Position numbers and translations under genes: made by a program
The notes under the pieces: model-generated
What the model was told of the DNA's origin: nothing
Database searches by the model: none
The model's input: the letters and a program-made list of their open reading frames with translations, nothing else
Shown here: positions 54,411 to 62,311 of the stretch, one piece after another
Layout: every line of letters begins with the position of its first letter
How positions within the stretch are numbered: the first letter of the stretch is position 1
Assembly (NCBI GenBank): GCA_031265205.1
Contig: JAISCZ010000088.1
Span: 48,572 to 112,571, forward strand
Origin: Deltaproteobacteria bacterium
Lineage (GTDB): Bacteria > Desulfobacterota > Desulfarculia > Adiutricales > Adiutricaceae
Direction: 5' to 3'
Length of the DNA: 64,000 nt

Positions 54411-55673
54411 ATGAGCGCGTCAACACAAAATTATTTTTATCTGCGCCAATTCCCCCAAGAATTGTTCTTGGGGGGCGTTCTTTTCTTTTTGGCTTTCGCG
54501 CTGGGAGGGTTCGCCCACGCCGCCACCCCAGCGGGCGAGGACATAACCCCCTACGGGTATTGGTATCCCGCCTCCGCCGCGAGGGGAGCCTCCCCGCGAG
54601 CCTCGGGCCATCCCGGGGGAAATCCCCCCGCCCCGGCGAGCGCGCCGCGCGCCCATGCGGCTTCCCCTCCCGCCGCTCCCGCGGCGGATTCCGCACATCC
54701 GAGCGCGGCGGACAATTCCGTTAGCGCGGCGGCGGACGCTACCAACGCCGCTCCCGCCGCGGCTCCCGCCGCGGCCCCCGCCGCCGCGGCGAACGGTGAA
54801 AGCCCCGCCGGAAGCGCGCCCGCCAAAAAAGACGACAAGGCCTCGGCCAGCACCGTCGCCATTCCCATGGGGCACGGCTTCGCGAGCAACCGGAGCGCCG
54901 TCCAAAGCCTGTACCTGGAGACCAAAGGCGCTCCCCAACCCGCCGAGGCTCCCGAGGTTTATTACCGTTTCACGGCCAGGACCCTGGAGAGGCACGGCGG
55001 AGTGCCTTTAGATTCTTCCTATCACAAGGCGACCGTCGTCATGGACGGGGAGCGCTGGAGGGCGGATCTAAGGGGAGTCCGTTTTGGCACCATTGAGGTT
55101 TATTCCAAGTATAAGCTCGCGGACAAGGTCGTCTACAGCCAATACAATTTTCTGCATTTTCTGATGGACGAGGACTCCAAAGGCTTGGAGCCCGAGCCCG
55201 TCGCCCAAATGCCCGCCGATTGGCCTTCCTTTGAATTCCCGAAATCCTCGTACAACGACATGCCTTTCCGCGGAACCCAAACGGACACGGCCATTGATTT
55301 CGCGGTCCAAAGGGGCGGCGCGCCCGTGACGGCGGAAAGAGCCGTCCTCGCGGAAACCAAAGACGGGGCCTTCCCCCTTGAGGAGGTGAGCTTAGGCGAC
55401 GGACTGGGCCGATACTCCTTAACCGCCGCGGACGATCCCACCTTAAAGGTCTCCAGCGGACCCATGGGCGGCCAAGGGGAGTCCAAGGTCATGGTCGCCC
55501 TCTTGAAGCTCCCCCGCGACGAGGTCATGACTTTTTCCTTTACCGTTACCCGCTCCAAGTGGAGTTACCGGAAACTCGGCCTGGGTCTCGTCATCGTGGC
55601 CGTGATCGCGCTGATGGTGGGAACCCTCACCGCCGAGAAACGGAAAAGGTTCAAATACAATGAGCGTGACTAG
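54411..55673 (+). CDS. Periplasmic protein anchored at both ends, unknown function
   Basis: A 420-residue protein with an N-terminal hydrophobic segment (residues about 17-38, ending GFAHA) that may be a signal peptide or anchor. A long Ala/Pro-rich linker covers residues 60-145. A beta-rich domain follows (about 165-375) with elements such as YRFTARTLERHGGVPLDSSYHKATVVMDGE that recall DUF4198-like folds. A C-terminal membrane helix (about 388-408) with a short basic cytoplasmic end closes it. It overlaps the polyferredoxin gene by 14 bp, so the two products probably work together, for example as a periplasmic ligand-binding partner of the electron-transfer protein. Confidence 0.65.
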   Translation: MSASTQNYFYLRQFPQELFLGGVLFFLAFALGGFAHAATPAGEDITPYGYWYPASAARGASPRASGHPGGNPPAPASAPRAHAASPPAAPAADSAHPSAADNSVSAAADATNAAPAAAPAAAPAAAANGESPAGSAPAKKDDKASASTVAIPMGHGFASNRSAVQSLYLETKGAPQPAEAPEVYYRFTARTLERHGGVPLDSSYHKATVVMDGERWRADLRGVRFGTIEVYSKYKLADKVVYSQYNFLHFLMDEDSKGLEPEPVAQMPADWPSFEFPKSSYNDMPFRGTQTDTAIDFAVQRGGAPVTAERAVLAETKDGAFPLEEVSLGDGLGRYSLTAADDPTLKVSSGPMGGQGESKVMVALLKLPRDEVMTFSFTVTRSKWSYRKLGLGLVIVAVIALMVGTLTAEKRKRFKYNERD

Positions 55674-56613
55674 TCTTAGGGTAGTTATCCAGCATTTGGC
55701 CTTCATTATTCTGACGTATGGGGGCCTTCTGCGGATTCAGATAGGCATGTTCATCCCCTGCCTCTCCTGCCCTTTTGTCTACAGTTGTTCCGGGTACTGC
55801 TATCTGCTCATCTTTCAGCGCTCGGTGGGCGTGATCCTTTTGCCCTTAACCGCCGTGTATCAGGGAAGCGACCCCTACGGGGCCATTTGGTCCAATTTTC
55901 TCCTCTTTTTGGGGGGCCTGGGCGTTTTTTCGATCTTAGTCATTCTCCTGGGGAAGACCTGGTGCGGCTGGCTCTGCCCCTTCGGGCTTTTCCAGGAATG
56001 GATTACGAGGCTCCGGAAGGCTTTTAGGATCCGCGAGTCGGAAATCATCCTCAGGCACAAGCATATCCTTTCCAAGATCAAATACGTCCTCCTCGTCTAC
56101 ATGATCGTTTTCCCGCTACTCGTGTCCGTTGGGATCCTTCCGGTGGACTTTATTTTGGCCTTCTGCAACATCTGCCCCGCCAAAGCGCTCATGCCGCTCT
56201 TCATCGGGGACTTTCAGTACATGGCGCTCGACATGTCCACGGGAGTGGCCTTCGGCTTTTCCATTGCCCTTCTCGCCATCACCGCCGGCATGCTCATCGG
56301 GGCCTTTTTCAAGGACAAGTTTTTCTGCCTTTTCTGTCCCATGCTCGCCATCGTCAATCTCTACCGGGGCCTCTACCTGCTGAAGGTGGTCAAAGACCCT
56401 AAGGCCTGCCATGGCTGCGGCAACTGCCGTAGGACCTGCTCCATGGACAACGAGACCATCTATCGGGAAAGAGTCAAATCCAACGTCTACGACTCCGATT
56501 GCATGGCCTGCTTCAAATGCGCGGAAGGATGCGCGGCCGACAAATCTCTCTTCGTGAAGCTGGGGCCCTTTAAAATCTTTTCTTCTTCCCGCAGTTACGC
56601 TTCCAAGAGGTAA
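55660..56613 (+). CDS. Membrane polyferredoxin (NapH/NosR/RdxA type)
   Basis: A 317-residue membrane protein with about five to six helices. The Cys motifs are CLSCPFVYSCSGYC near residue 34, WCGWLCPFG near 103 (the NapH/NosR signature), CNICPAKA near 168, FCLFCP near 226, and two C-terminal [4Fe-4S] motifs (CHGCGNCRRTC and CMACFKCAEGC) in the last 70 residues. Proteins of this type pass electrons across or along the inner membrane. Its place between a periplasmic protein and a dehydratase-type Fe-S protein suggests it links cytoplasmic low-potential electrons to the periplasm, or feeds the Fe-S protein. Confidence 0.87.
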   Translation: MSVTSLRVVIQHLAFIILTYGGLLRIQIGMFIPCLSCPFVYSCSGYCYLLIFQRSVGVILLPLTAVYQGSDPYGAIWSNFLLFLGGLGVFSILVILLGKTWCGWLCPFGLFQEWITRLRKAFRIRESEIILRHKHILSKIKYVLLVYMIVFPLLVSVGILPVDFILAFCNICPAKALMPLFIGDFQYMALDMSTGVAFGFSIALLAITAGMLIGAFFKDKFFCLFCPMLAIVNLYRGLYLLKVVKDPKACHGCGNCRRTCSMDNETIYRERVKSNVYDSDCMACFKCAEGCAADKSLFVKLGPFKIFSSSRSYASKR

Positions 56614-56616
56614 ATA

Positions 56617-57870
56617 ATGGGCGAAATCAGTCGGGAAGAAAAACTGCGGTCCATCGCCGCGAAACGCTATCTGGGCGAGACTAGCCAGGAAAGTCTCGCC
56701 CTTAAAAACAGGCCGGACCATTTTCCGGAGCTGGATTATTTCCTCTCCCTTCTGGAAGGGGACCTCTCTCCCCAAAGGGTGGCCGAAAGGGTCCAAAAAC
56801 CCTTGGTGGCGCTCATGTGCCTCCAAGCCCCCTTGGAGCTTTTTCACGCCCTCGGGTTTCATCCCTTCAAGATCTTTGGGGGCAGCGTGGTGACCACCCG
56901 CCTCTCTTCCCCCGTTCTTCCCCCGGTGATGTGCCCCATGCTCCGGTCCGCCCTGGGCGCTTTGATGCTGGATAGGTCCGGGGAAGACGGGAACTCCCCC
57001 TGGAAGGCCTGGGTGGCCCCCACCACCTGCGATTGGGTCGTCAAGCTTGACGATCTTTTGGAACTCTGCGGGATCAAAAACGGCTGCCCCTCCCACCGCC
57101 TGGAGCTTCCCCATTTAAAGGACCGCCCGGAGAGCCAGGAGCGCTGGCTGGAGGAAATCTACGCCCTTAAGAAGTTTCTCCTGGGAGTCATCGGCCAAAA
57201 AAAGCTCGCGGCCAAAGACCTGCAGCGCTCCATGGAGGTCTATCAAAAGGCCTTTAAGGCCTTTTCGGCCCTCATCGACCTGAAAAGAGCCGGGAAGATC
57301 TCCCTCGCCTATTTTCTGGCCATCGCCAATTCCTTTTTCTTCGCGGGGATCGAGGAATGGACCGAGAACCTCAAAAAGATCCTCCCCAAACTCAAAGAAG
57401 AAAAACCCCGCCAAGGGCCCAAGGTCTTTTTGGCGGGCTCCCCCATCTTCTTTCCCAACCTCAAGATGCCCCATCTCCTGGAGGAGGCGGGCCTCGTGGT
57501 GGTCATGGACGATCTCTGCTCCTCGGAAAGACTTTTTCCCGGTGCCGCCTTCTTTGACGACCTCTCCGAGCACGGGCTCTTAAAAGCCCTGGCCCAGCGT
57601 TACCACCAGGGTTGCCTGTGCCCCACTTTCGCCGACAACGACCGCAGGGTCAACAACATTATCGCCCCGGCCCACAAGGATCTCTATTTGGGGGTGGTTT
57701 TCCACGTCCTCAAGGGCTGCCATCCCTTTGACCTGGAGAGCCTCTCCTTGGAGCCCAAGCTGAAAGACGAGGGCTTAAAGTTCATCAAGCTGGAAACCGA
57801 CTACACCGCGGAGGACAGCGGAACCTTGCTCACCCGCCTGGAAGCCTTCCGCAGTTCCTTGGCCAATTAA
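56617..57870 (+). CDS. 2-hydroxyacyl-CoA dehydratase-family protein, probable double-cubane-cluster type
   Basis: A 417-residue member of the HgdB/BcrB/DCCP family (pattern LMCLQAPLELFHALGFHPF, MCPMLRS, APTTCDW, VVVMDDLCSS, GCHPFDLE). Cys residues in these motifs can hold Fe-S clusters. Real dehydratases have two subunits of this fold; here a single gene is present, as in double-cubane cluster proteins, which carry an [8Fe-9S] cluster and reduce small molecules using electrons from an ATPase activator. No CoA-transferase or beta-oxidation gene is near. Substrate unknown. The gene follows the polyferredoxin by 3 bp. Confidence 0.85.
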   Translation: MGEISREEKLRSIAAKRYLGETSQESLALKNRPDHFPELDYFLSLLEGDLSPQRVAERVQKPLVALMCLQAPLELFHALGFHPFKIFGGSVVTTRLSSPVLPPVMCPMLRSALGALMLDRSGEDGNSPWKAWVAPTTCDWVVKLDDLLELCGIKNGCPSHRLELPHLKDRPESQERWLEEIYALKKFLLGVIGQKKLAAKDLQRSMEVYQKAFKAFSALIDLKRAGKISLAYFLAIANSFFFAGIEEWTENLKKILPKLKEEKPRQGPKVFLAGSPIFFPNLKMPHLLEEAGLVVVMDDLCSSERLFPGAAFFDDLSEHGLLKALAQRYHQGCLCPTFADNDRRVNNIIAPAHKDLYLGVVFHVLKGCHPFDLESLSLEPKLKDEGLKFIKLETDYTAEDSGTLLTRLEAFRSSLAN

Positions 57871-58201
57871 CTGTCGCGCGCCTTCGCCCCTCGCGGGCGG
57901 GGCGGCTTTCCCCTATCTCTCGCGTTTCTTGTTTTTAAATATTTTTCGTCTTTTTACGTTTTTTCGCCTTTTTACGTTTTACGTTTTTCGCCTTTTTACG
58001 TTTTTCGCTTTTTTCGCGCGTTTCCGCGCGCGCCTCGCGCTTCATTTTAAGTCGCGGGCGCGGGCGCTCGCGCCCCGAGCCTCGGGGGAGTTTTTCTCCC
58101 CTGGGCTCCCAAGCCCTTAGCCCCGCGCGGGCCGCGCCCGCGCGGGGGGATAAGGCGCGCGTCTCGGCGAGTCCCGACGCTTTCCGGAAAGGATTTTCCC
58201 C
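57871..58201. repeat. T-rich repeat tract and GC hairpins between the Fe-S gene and its activator
   Basis: At about 57930-58020 the words CCTTTTTACG and TTTTTCG recur roughly every 12-18 bp. From 58060 to 58150 GC-rich inverted repeats follow, such as GAGCC/CTCGGGGGAG. No gene is seen. The tract could terminate or weaken transcription between the two genes. Confidence 0.6.
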
Positions 58202-58978
58202 ATGGGTTTTAAGATTGGACTGGATTTAGGAAGCACGGCCATCAAGATGGTCCTGGTGCAGAACGAGGCGATCGAGTGGAGCCGCCTGGTCGCCACCGCC
58301 CCGGGCCAGGAGGCCTTGGCCCTCGACCTGGTGAAAGGCGCTTTGGACGAGCGGGGCTTGGCCGAAGGCGACATCGACCACATCGTGGCCACGGGGTACG
58401 GCAAGAAACTCATGAGCCAGGCGGGCCAAACGGTGGACGAGATCTCGGCCAACGCCAGTGGGCTCTTCCATCTGAGCCAAGGGCGTTGCCGCACCATCAT
58501 CAATATCGGGGGCCAGGACCTGAAGGTCATTAACCTAACCGACAACGGCAAAGTCTCCGACTTCAAGATGAACGACAAATGCGCGGCGGGGACGGGAAGA
58601 TTTTTCGAGCAGGCCGCCCGCATCTTGGACACGCCCCTCGAGTCCTTTGGGGAAATGGCCAAGATGGCCGTGGACCCCATTGAGCTCAACAGCACCTGCG
58701 TGGTCTTCGCGGAAAGCGAGATTGTCTCGCTTCTGGCCAAGGGAGTTCCCAAAGAAAGCGTCATCAAGGGCCTCCACCACTCGGTGGCGCGCCGGGTCGC
58801 CAACTTACTGGGACGCCACAAAGCCATGGGCGACGGGGACGTCTACCTCGACGGCGGGCCTTCCCAGAACGCGGGACTTTTAGAAGCCTTGGAAGACGAA
58901 CTCCTCATGGAAGTCAAAGTGCTTCCTAACCCTCAATACACCGTGGCCTTCGGCGCGGCTATCAGCGCCGCGCGCTAA
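58202..58978 (+). CDS. ATPase activator of the dehydratase-family protein (BadF/HgdC type)
   Basis: A 258-residue ASKHA ATPase: phosphate loop IGLDLGSTAIKMV, second loop INIGGQDLKV, adenosine motif DGGPSQNAG. The two Cys that hold the bridging [4Fe-4S] cluster in the homodimer are present (NDKCAAGTG near residue 126 and STCVVF near 165). ATP hydrolysis drives a single low-potential electron into the partner Fe-S protein, here most likely the product at 56617-57870. Length and motifs match the archetype. The TonB gene follows after 8 bp. Confidence 0.95.
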   Translation: MGFKIGLDLGSTAIKMVLVQNEAIEWSRLVATAPGQEALALDLVKGALDERGLAEGDIDHIVATGYGKKLMSQAGQTVDEISANASGLFHLSQGRCRTIINIGGQDLKVINLTDNGKVSDFKMNDKCAAGTGRFFEQAARILDTPLESFGEMAKMAVDPIELNSTCVVFAESEIVSLLAKGVPKESVIKGLHHSVARRVANLLGRHKAMGDGDVYLDGGPSQNAGLLEALEDELLMEVKVLPNPQYTVAFGAAISAAR

Positions 58979-58986
58979 GGGAAAAA

Positions 58987-59820
58987 ATGTACGAGTACTT
59001 GGAAAGCGCGATCGTCAGGGCCACGCTCCTCAGCGCGTTCCTTCACGCGGGAGCGGTGACCATACTTTTACTCATGGGCAATGGGGAGCATGAGGCTCCC
59101 CAGCGGGAAGTCTTCATGACTCTCGCCCAATACGACCCCCTGTCCGGGGAGGCGGGCCTCATGGGCGGGGCCCCCGCGACGCCGCCGCCAAGCGCTCCCC
59201 CGGAATTTTCGCCCGACCCGGACTACGACATCCCCGACGAGACATTCGTGGACGATGACCTTCCCTCGTTAATCGAAAGTTTCGCCGGGGAAGAAATTCT
59301 CCTGCCCCAGCCCCCGGAAAAGCCCCCCGAGCCGGTTCCGCCCAAACCCAAGCCCAAGCCCAAACCCAAACCTAAGCCCCAAGCCAAGCCCAAGGAGCCT
59401 ACTCCCCAAGTCGCGCGGGCCGAGTCCAACTCCAATAGCGCGAGCGCGGCGCCCATGGCCCCGGCAGCGGGCCAGTCCTCCGGCGACATCGGAAGCGGGG
59501 TAGGCGGCGAAGGCGGCTCTGGCCAAGGAAGCGCCCGGGCCTTAGACGCCTACGTGTCCAGGATCCGCCAAAAGATGGACCGCAATAAAAAATACCCCTC
59601 CCGCGCGGGGACTATCTCCGGGGTGGTGGAAGTCAATTTTACGGTTCTCTCCGACGGCCAGGTTACCGGCTCCAAGATAGTGGTGGGCTCGGGACACGAG
59701 GCCTTGGACGACGAAGTTTTAGCCCTCGTCCGCAGAGTCGCCCCCTTTACCCCCATCCCCCCGGAATTGCGGCGGGACCGCTTAAATCTAACGGTCCCGG
59801 TGGTCTTTTCCCGGAGATAA
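58987..59820 (+). CDS. tonB: TonB energy-transducing protein
   Basis: A 277-residue protein with an N-terminal membrane helix (ATLLSAFLHAGAVTILLLMGN), an acidic region, a Pro/Lys spacer (eight KP/PK pairs near residues 117-135), a Ser/Gly-rich part, and a C-terminal TonB domain (YVSRIRQKMDRNKKYPSRAG; VVEVNFTVLSDGQV; DDEVLALVRRVAPFTPIP). It carries energy from ExbB/ExbD to outer-membrane receptors. No exbB or exbD is adjacent. Its place 8 bp after the activator ties TonB directly to the reductase genes. Confidence 0.92.
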   Translation: MYEYLESAIVRATLLSAFLHAGAVTILLLMGNGEHEAPQREVFMTLAQYDPLSGEAGLMGGAPATPPPSAPPEFSPDPDYDIPDETFVDDDLPSLIESFAGEEILLPQPPEKPPEPVPPKPKPKPKPKPKPQAKPKEPTPQVARAESNSNSASAAPMAPAAGQSSGDIGSGVGGEGGSGQGSARALDAYVSRIRQKMDRNKKYPSRAGTISGVVEVNFTVLSDGQVTGSKIVVGSGHEALDDEVLALVRRVAPFTPIPPELRRDRLNLTVPVVFSRR

Positions 59821-60610
59821 GCGCTCGCGCCGGGATTTAGGGCGCCTTCCGAGCGCGCCTTTCCGCGGGCGCGTTGGGGCCATGAAAGCCCTGCCTTAAG
59901 AAACGCGCCTCAAGCTTAAGCGAAACCTCCCCGCGCCCTCCAGGCGAGGCGGCGCCTTCAACGTTAAAAAGGACGAACGCGGCTCGCCCGCGCCGCGGGA
60001 AGGAAAATTTCGCCAAAATACGCGAAAGGGCGTTTCAGCGACGAGCGCTCGCGCGAAGTTCGCTCAAGGCGCCCCCTCTCCAAGCGAACCATTTCGCCAC
60101 CATAAACGCCGCCATTTCAGATGGCTTGAGGCTTCTTGCGGAGGGCTTAAGACTTCTTTCCGGTAAGCCCGCCATAAGGCCTCCCCTTCGGAGCGGCCTT
60201 TGAGCCCCCAATTAACGCCTTTGAGGCCCCAATTTTTGCCATTGAGGCCTCAATTGACATCGGGTTTCCTGGCGCTAATTTGGGCCATTTTTGAGCTTGC
60301 TCTCAACTTGCTCTGGAAAGGACTTATTTTAGAGAAAAAAAATCTGTTTTTTCACGTACTTAGCTCCTATACCCCTGAGCTTGCTCAGTACTTGCTCTAA
60401 GGAAGAGTGATTTTGGCCTGAAAAGACGCCAAAATTTCCTCAATCCGATTGGTCGCGCCGCGAGCCCACCCTCTCCCAGCTCATAATTTTGACAAAAAAA
60501 TTGTTTTTCATGGGATTAAGGTCATTTTCCCTCGCGCTTGCGCTTTTTCTTCTCTTCGGAGCGCCCTGAAAATTAAATATAAATATCTTGACCCATATAC
60601 CCAAATAATC
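59821..60610. other. Intergenic region between the uptake locus and the AT-rich island
   Basis: No gene is supported; a 66-codon frame at 60200-60400 comes from short repeats. At 60200-60255 GAGGCCCCAATT-like units recur three times, and at 60290-60400 GAGCTTGCTC-like words recur. Base composition changes from GC-rich to AT-rich between 60470 and 60600. Confidence 0.5.
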
Positions 60611-60639
60611 TTGACTTCATAAGGCACTTAAAATATAAT
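60611..60639 (+). promoter_or_regulatory. Sigma-70 promoter of the AlbA_2-type gene
   Basis: TTGACT (60611-60616), an exact 17-bp spacer and TATAAT (60634-60639), about 240 bp before the start. Confidence 0.7.
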
Positions 60640-60882
60640 TATATGACCTATTGGTCTCAATAGAATATATCAAGACGTAATGGCGTATGGAAGGATTGAC
60701 AAAACAGCGGAGCAATGATGGTTATTATTGACAATGGCTTAATTTTTCAGAGAATATGGTAACTGAAGCGAAACAATATTTATCGCCGCTCTTAGTAATT
60801 TTACGAGAACTAGAACCTTACGCTCGCTTATAAATTTCAAATAACGAGGAGCAAGACGAGCGATGGAAAGGTAGGACTATTC

Positions 60883-62292
60883 ATGATTAAAAATATAATC
60901 AGCGAATCTACCGAAGTTGAATTTAAATCATCTGTTGAAAAGAAACGTCCAAAAAGCTGGCTTAAAACCGTTAGCGCTTTCGCCAACGGAATCGGAGGTA
61001 AAATTTTTTTTGGAATTGACGACGACAAAATCACAATTGGCGTTGTTGATGTTAACAGTGATTGCGATTTTATCAGTAACGCCATAAAAGAAAAGATTAC
61101 GCCTGTTCCAGATTTTAATTTAAACACTAAACAATATAGTGATGGAAAAAATATTATCATACTTAATGTTTCTAAAGGATTCAATACGCCATATTTTTAC
61201 AAATCTGACGGTATTTGTCAGCCATTCATCAGAGTTGGAAACCAAAGTAACCCAGCGTCAGATGCCACTTTAAAAGAACTTTTACTAAAAGGAAATAACT
61301 TAACTTTTGACGGCTTACCGTCACGATACAATTATAACGATCTTTCCTTTACAGTTTTCGAGCAAGAATACAAAAAAATACGTAAAAAAATACCAACTCT
61401 AAAAGAATTCATTTCATTTGAAATGTGCGATTCCAATGGCATTATGACTTACGCTGGTCTTCTATTCGCTGATAACTGTCCGTTACGTCAAGCTAGGGTA
61501 TTCTGTACCCATTGGGATGGACTCGAAAAAGGATCGTCAATCGAAAATGACGCGATTGACCACAATGAAATTAAAGGCGATATTCTCTCACTATTGAAAC
61601 AAAGCCATAATTTTGTCAGAATGAACTCCAAAGTGCGTTTTAAAAAAATGGAGGACTATCGGATCAATAAACCTGATTATGCTTTTAGAGCTGTTTTCGA
61701 AGCGCTGGTCAATGCTATCATGCACCGTGATTGGTCCATCATTGGCAGTGAAATACATGTTGATATATATGATAATCGTCTTGACATATACTCTCCAGGT
61801 GGCATGCTTGGCGATAAAGCAATTCAGGATCTTAACATTGAGAATGTGCCTTCAAAAAGGCGCAATCCGATTTTAGCTGATATTTTATACAGACTTAACT
61901 ATGTGGAGAGAGAAGGAATAGGGTTAAAATTAATTAGAGATGAAACACAAAATCTTTTTGGGTATAATGACAGTTTAGCGGCTCAATTTTTATCTAATGA
62001 ATCAGATTTTCACGTAATTTTAATGAATATGAACTATCAAATAGCTCGTAATGGTCAAAACATTAGCTTTGCTGAAAATACGCAAGACGATGAATTAAAA
62101 AACAGAACTTTTTCTTTACTTGAATTTTGCTCCATCCCGAGAACAAGATCGGAAATGCAAACATTTGTGAAGATAAACGCTCGAGAATACTTCCGCAAAA
62201 ACGTTTTAGTTCCACTACTCCAAACCGGGTTAATTAAAATGACTATACCTAATAACCCTAATGATCCAAAACAAAAATATGTTAAAGCGTAA
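60883..62292 (+). CDS. AlbA_2 / HATPase-type putative transcriptional regulator
   Basis: A 469-residue protein. Residues 8-120 (TEVEFKSSVEKKRPKSWLKTVSAFANGIGGKIFFGIDD) match the AlbA_2 (Schlafen-like) nucleic-acid-binding domain. Residues about 270-360 (FEALVNAIMHRDWSIIGSEIHVDIYDNRLDIYSPGGML) match the ATP-binding HATPase_c_4 domain. A winged-helix-like end follows. Such proteins are common on mobile DNA and in defence islands. The gene is strongly AT-rich compared with the left part of the window and lies next to an insertion sequence, so it was probably acquired. Confidence 0.85.
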   Translation: MIKNIISESTEVEFKSSVEKKRPKSWLKTVSAFANGIGGKIFFGIDDDKITIGVVDVNSDCDFISNAIKEKITPVPDFNLNTKQYSDGKNIIILNVSKGFNTPYFYKSDGICQPFIRVGNQSNPASDATLKELLLKGNNLTFDGLPSRYNYNDLSFTVFEQEYKKIRKKIPTLKEFISFEMCDSNGIMTYAGLLFADNCPLRQARVFCTHWDGLEKGSSIENDAIDHNEIKGDILSLLKQSHNFVRMNSKVRFKKMEDYRINKPDYAFRAVFEALVNAIMHRDWSIIGSEIHVDIYDNRLDIYSPGGMLGDKAIQDLNIENVPSKRRNPILADILYRLNYVEREGIGLKLIRDETQNLFGYNDSLAAQFLSNESDFHVILMNMNYQIARNGQNISFAENTQDDELKNRTFSLLEFCSIPRTRSEMQTFVKINAREYFRKNVLVPLLQTGLIKMTIPNNPNDPKQKYVKA

Positions 62293-62311
62293 ACCGTAGT
62301 TCCCGGTCCAG

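Noticed and set aside
56617..58978. Fermentation-type 2-hydroxyglutaryl-CoA dehydratase or benzoyl-CoA reductase
   Set aside because: Only one dehydratase-fold gene is present instead of two, and no CoA-transferase, dehydrogenase or ring-cleavage gene is near. The double-cubane type fits better.
60200..60400. 66-codon ORF
   Set aside because: It arises from short DNA repeats, has no ribosome site and lacks protein-like composition.
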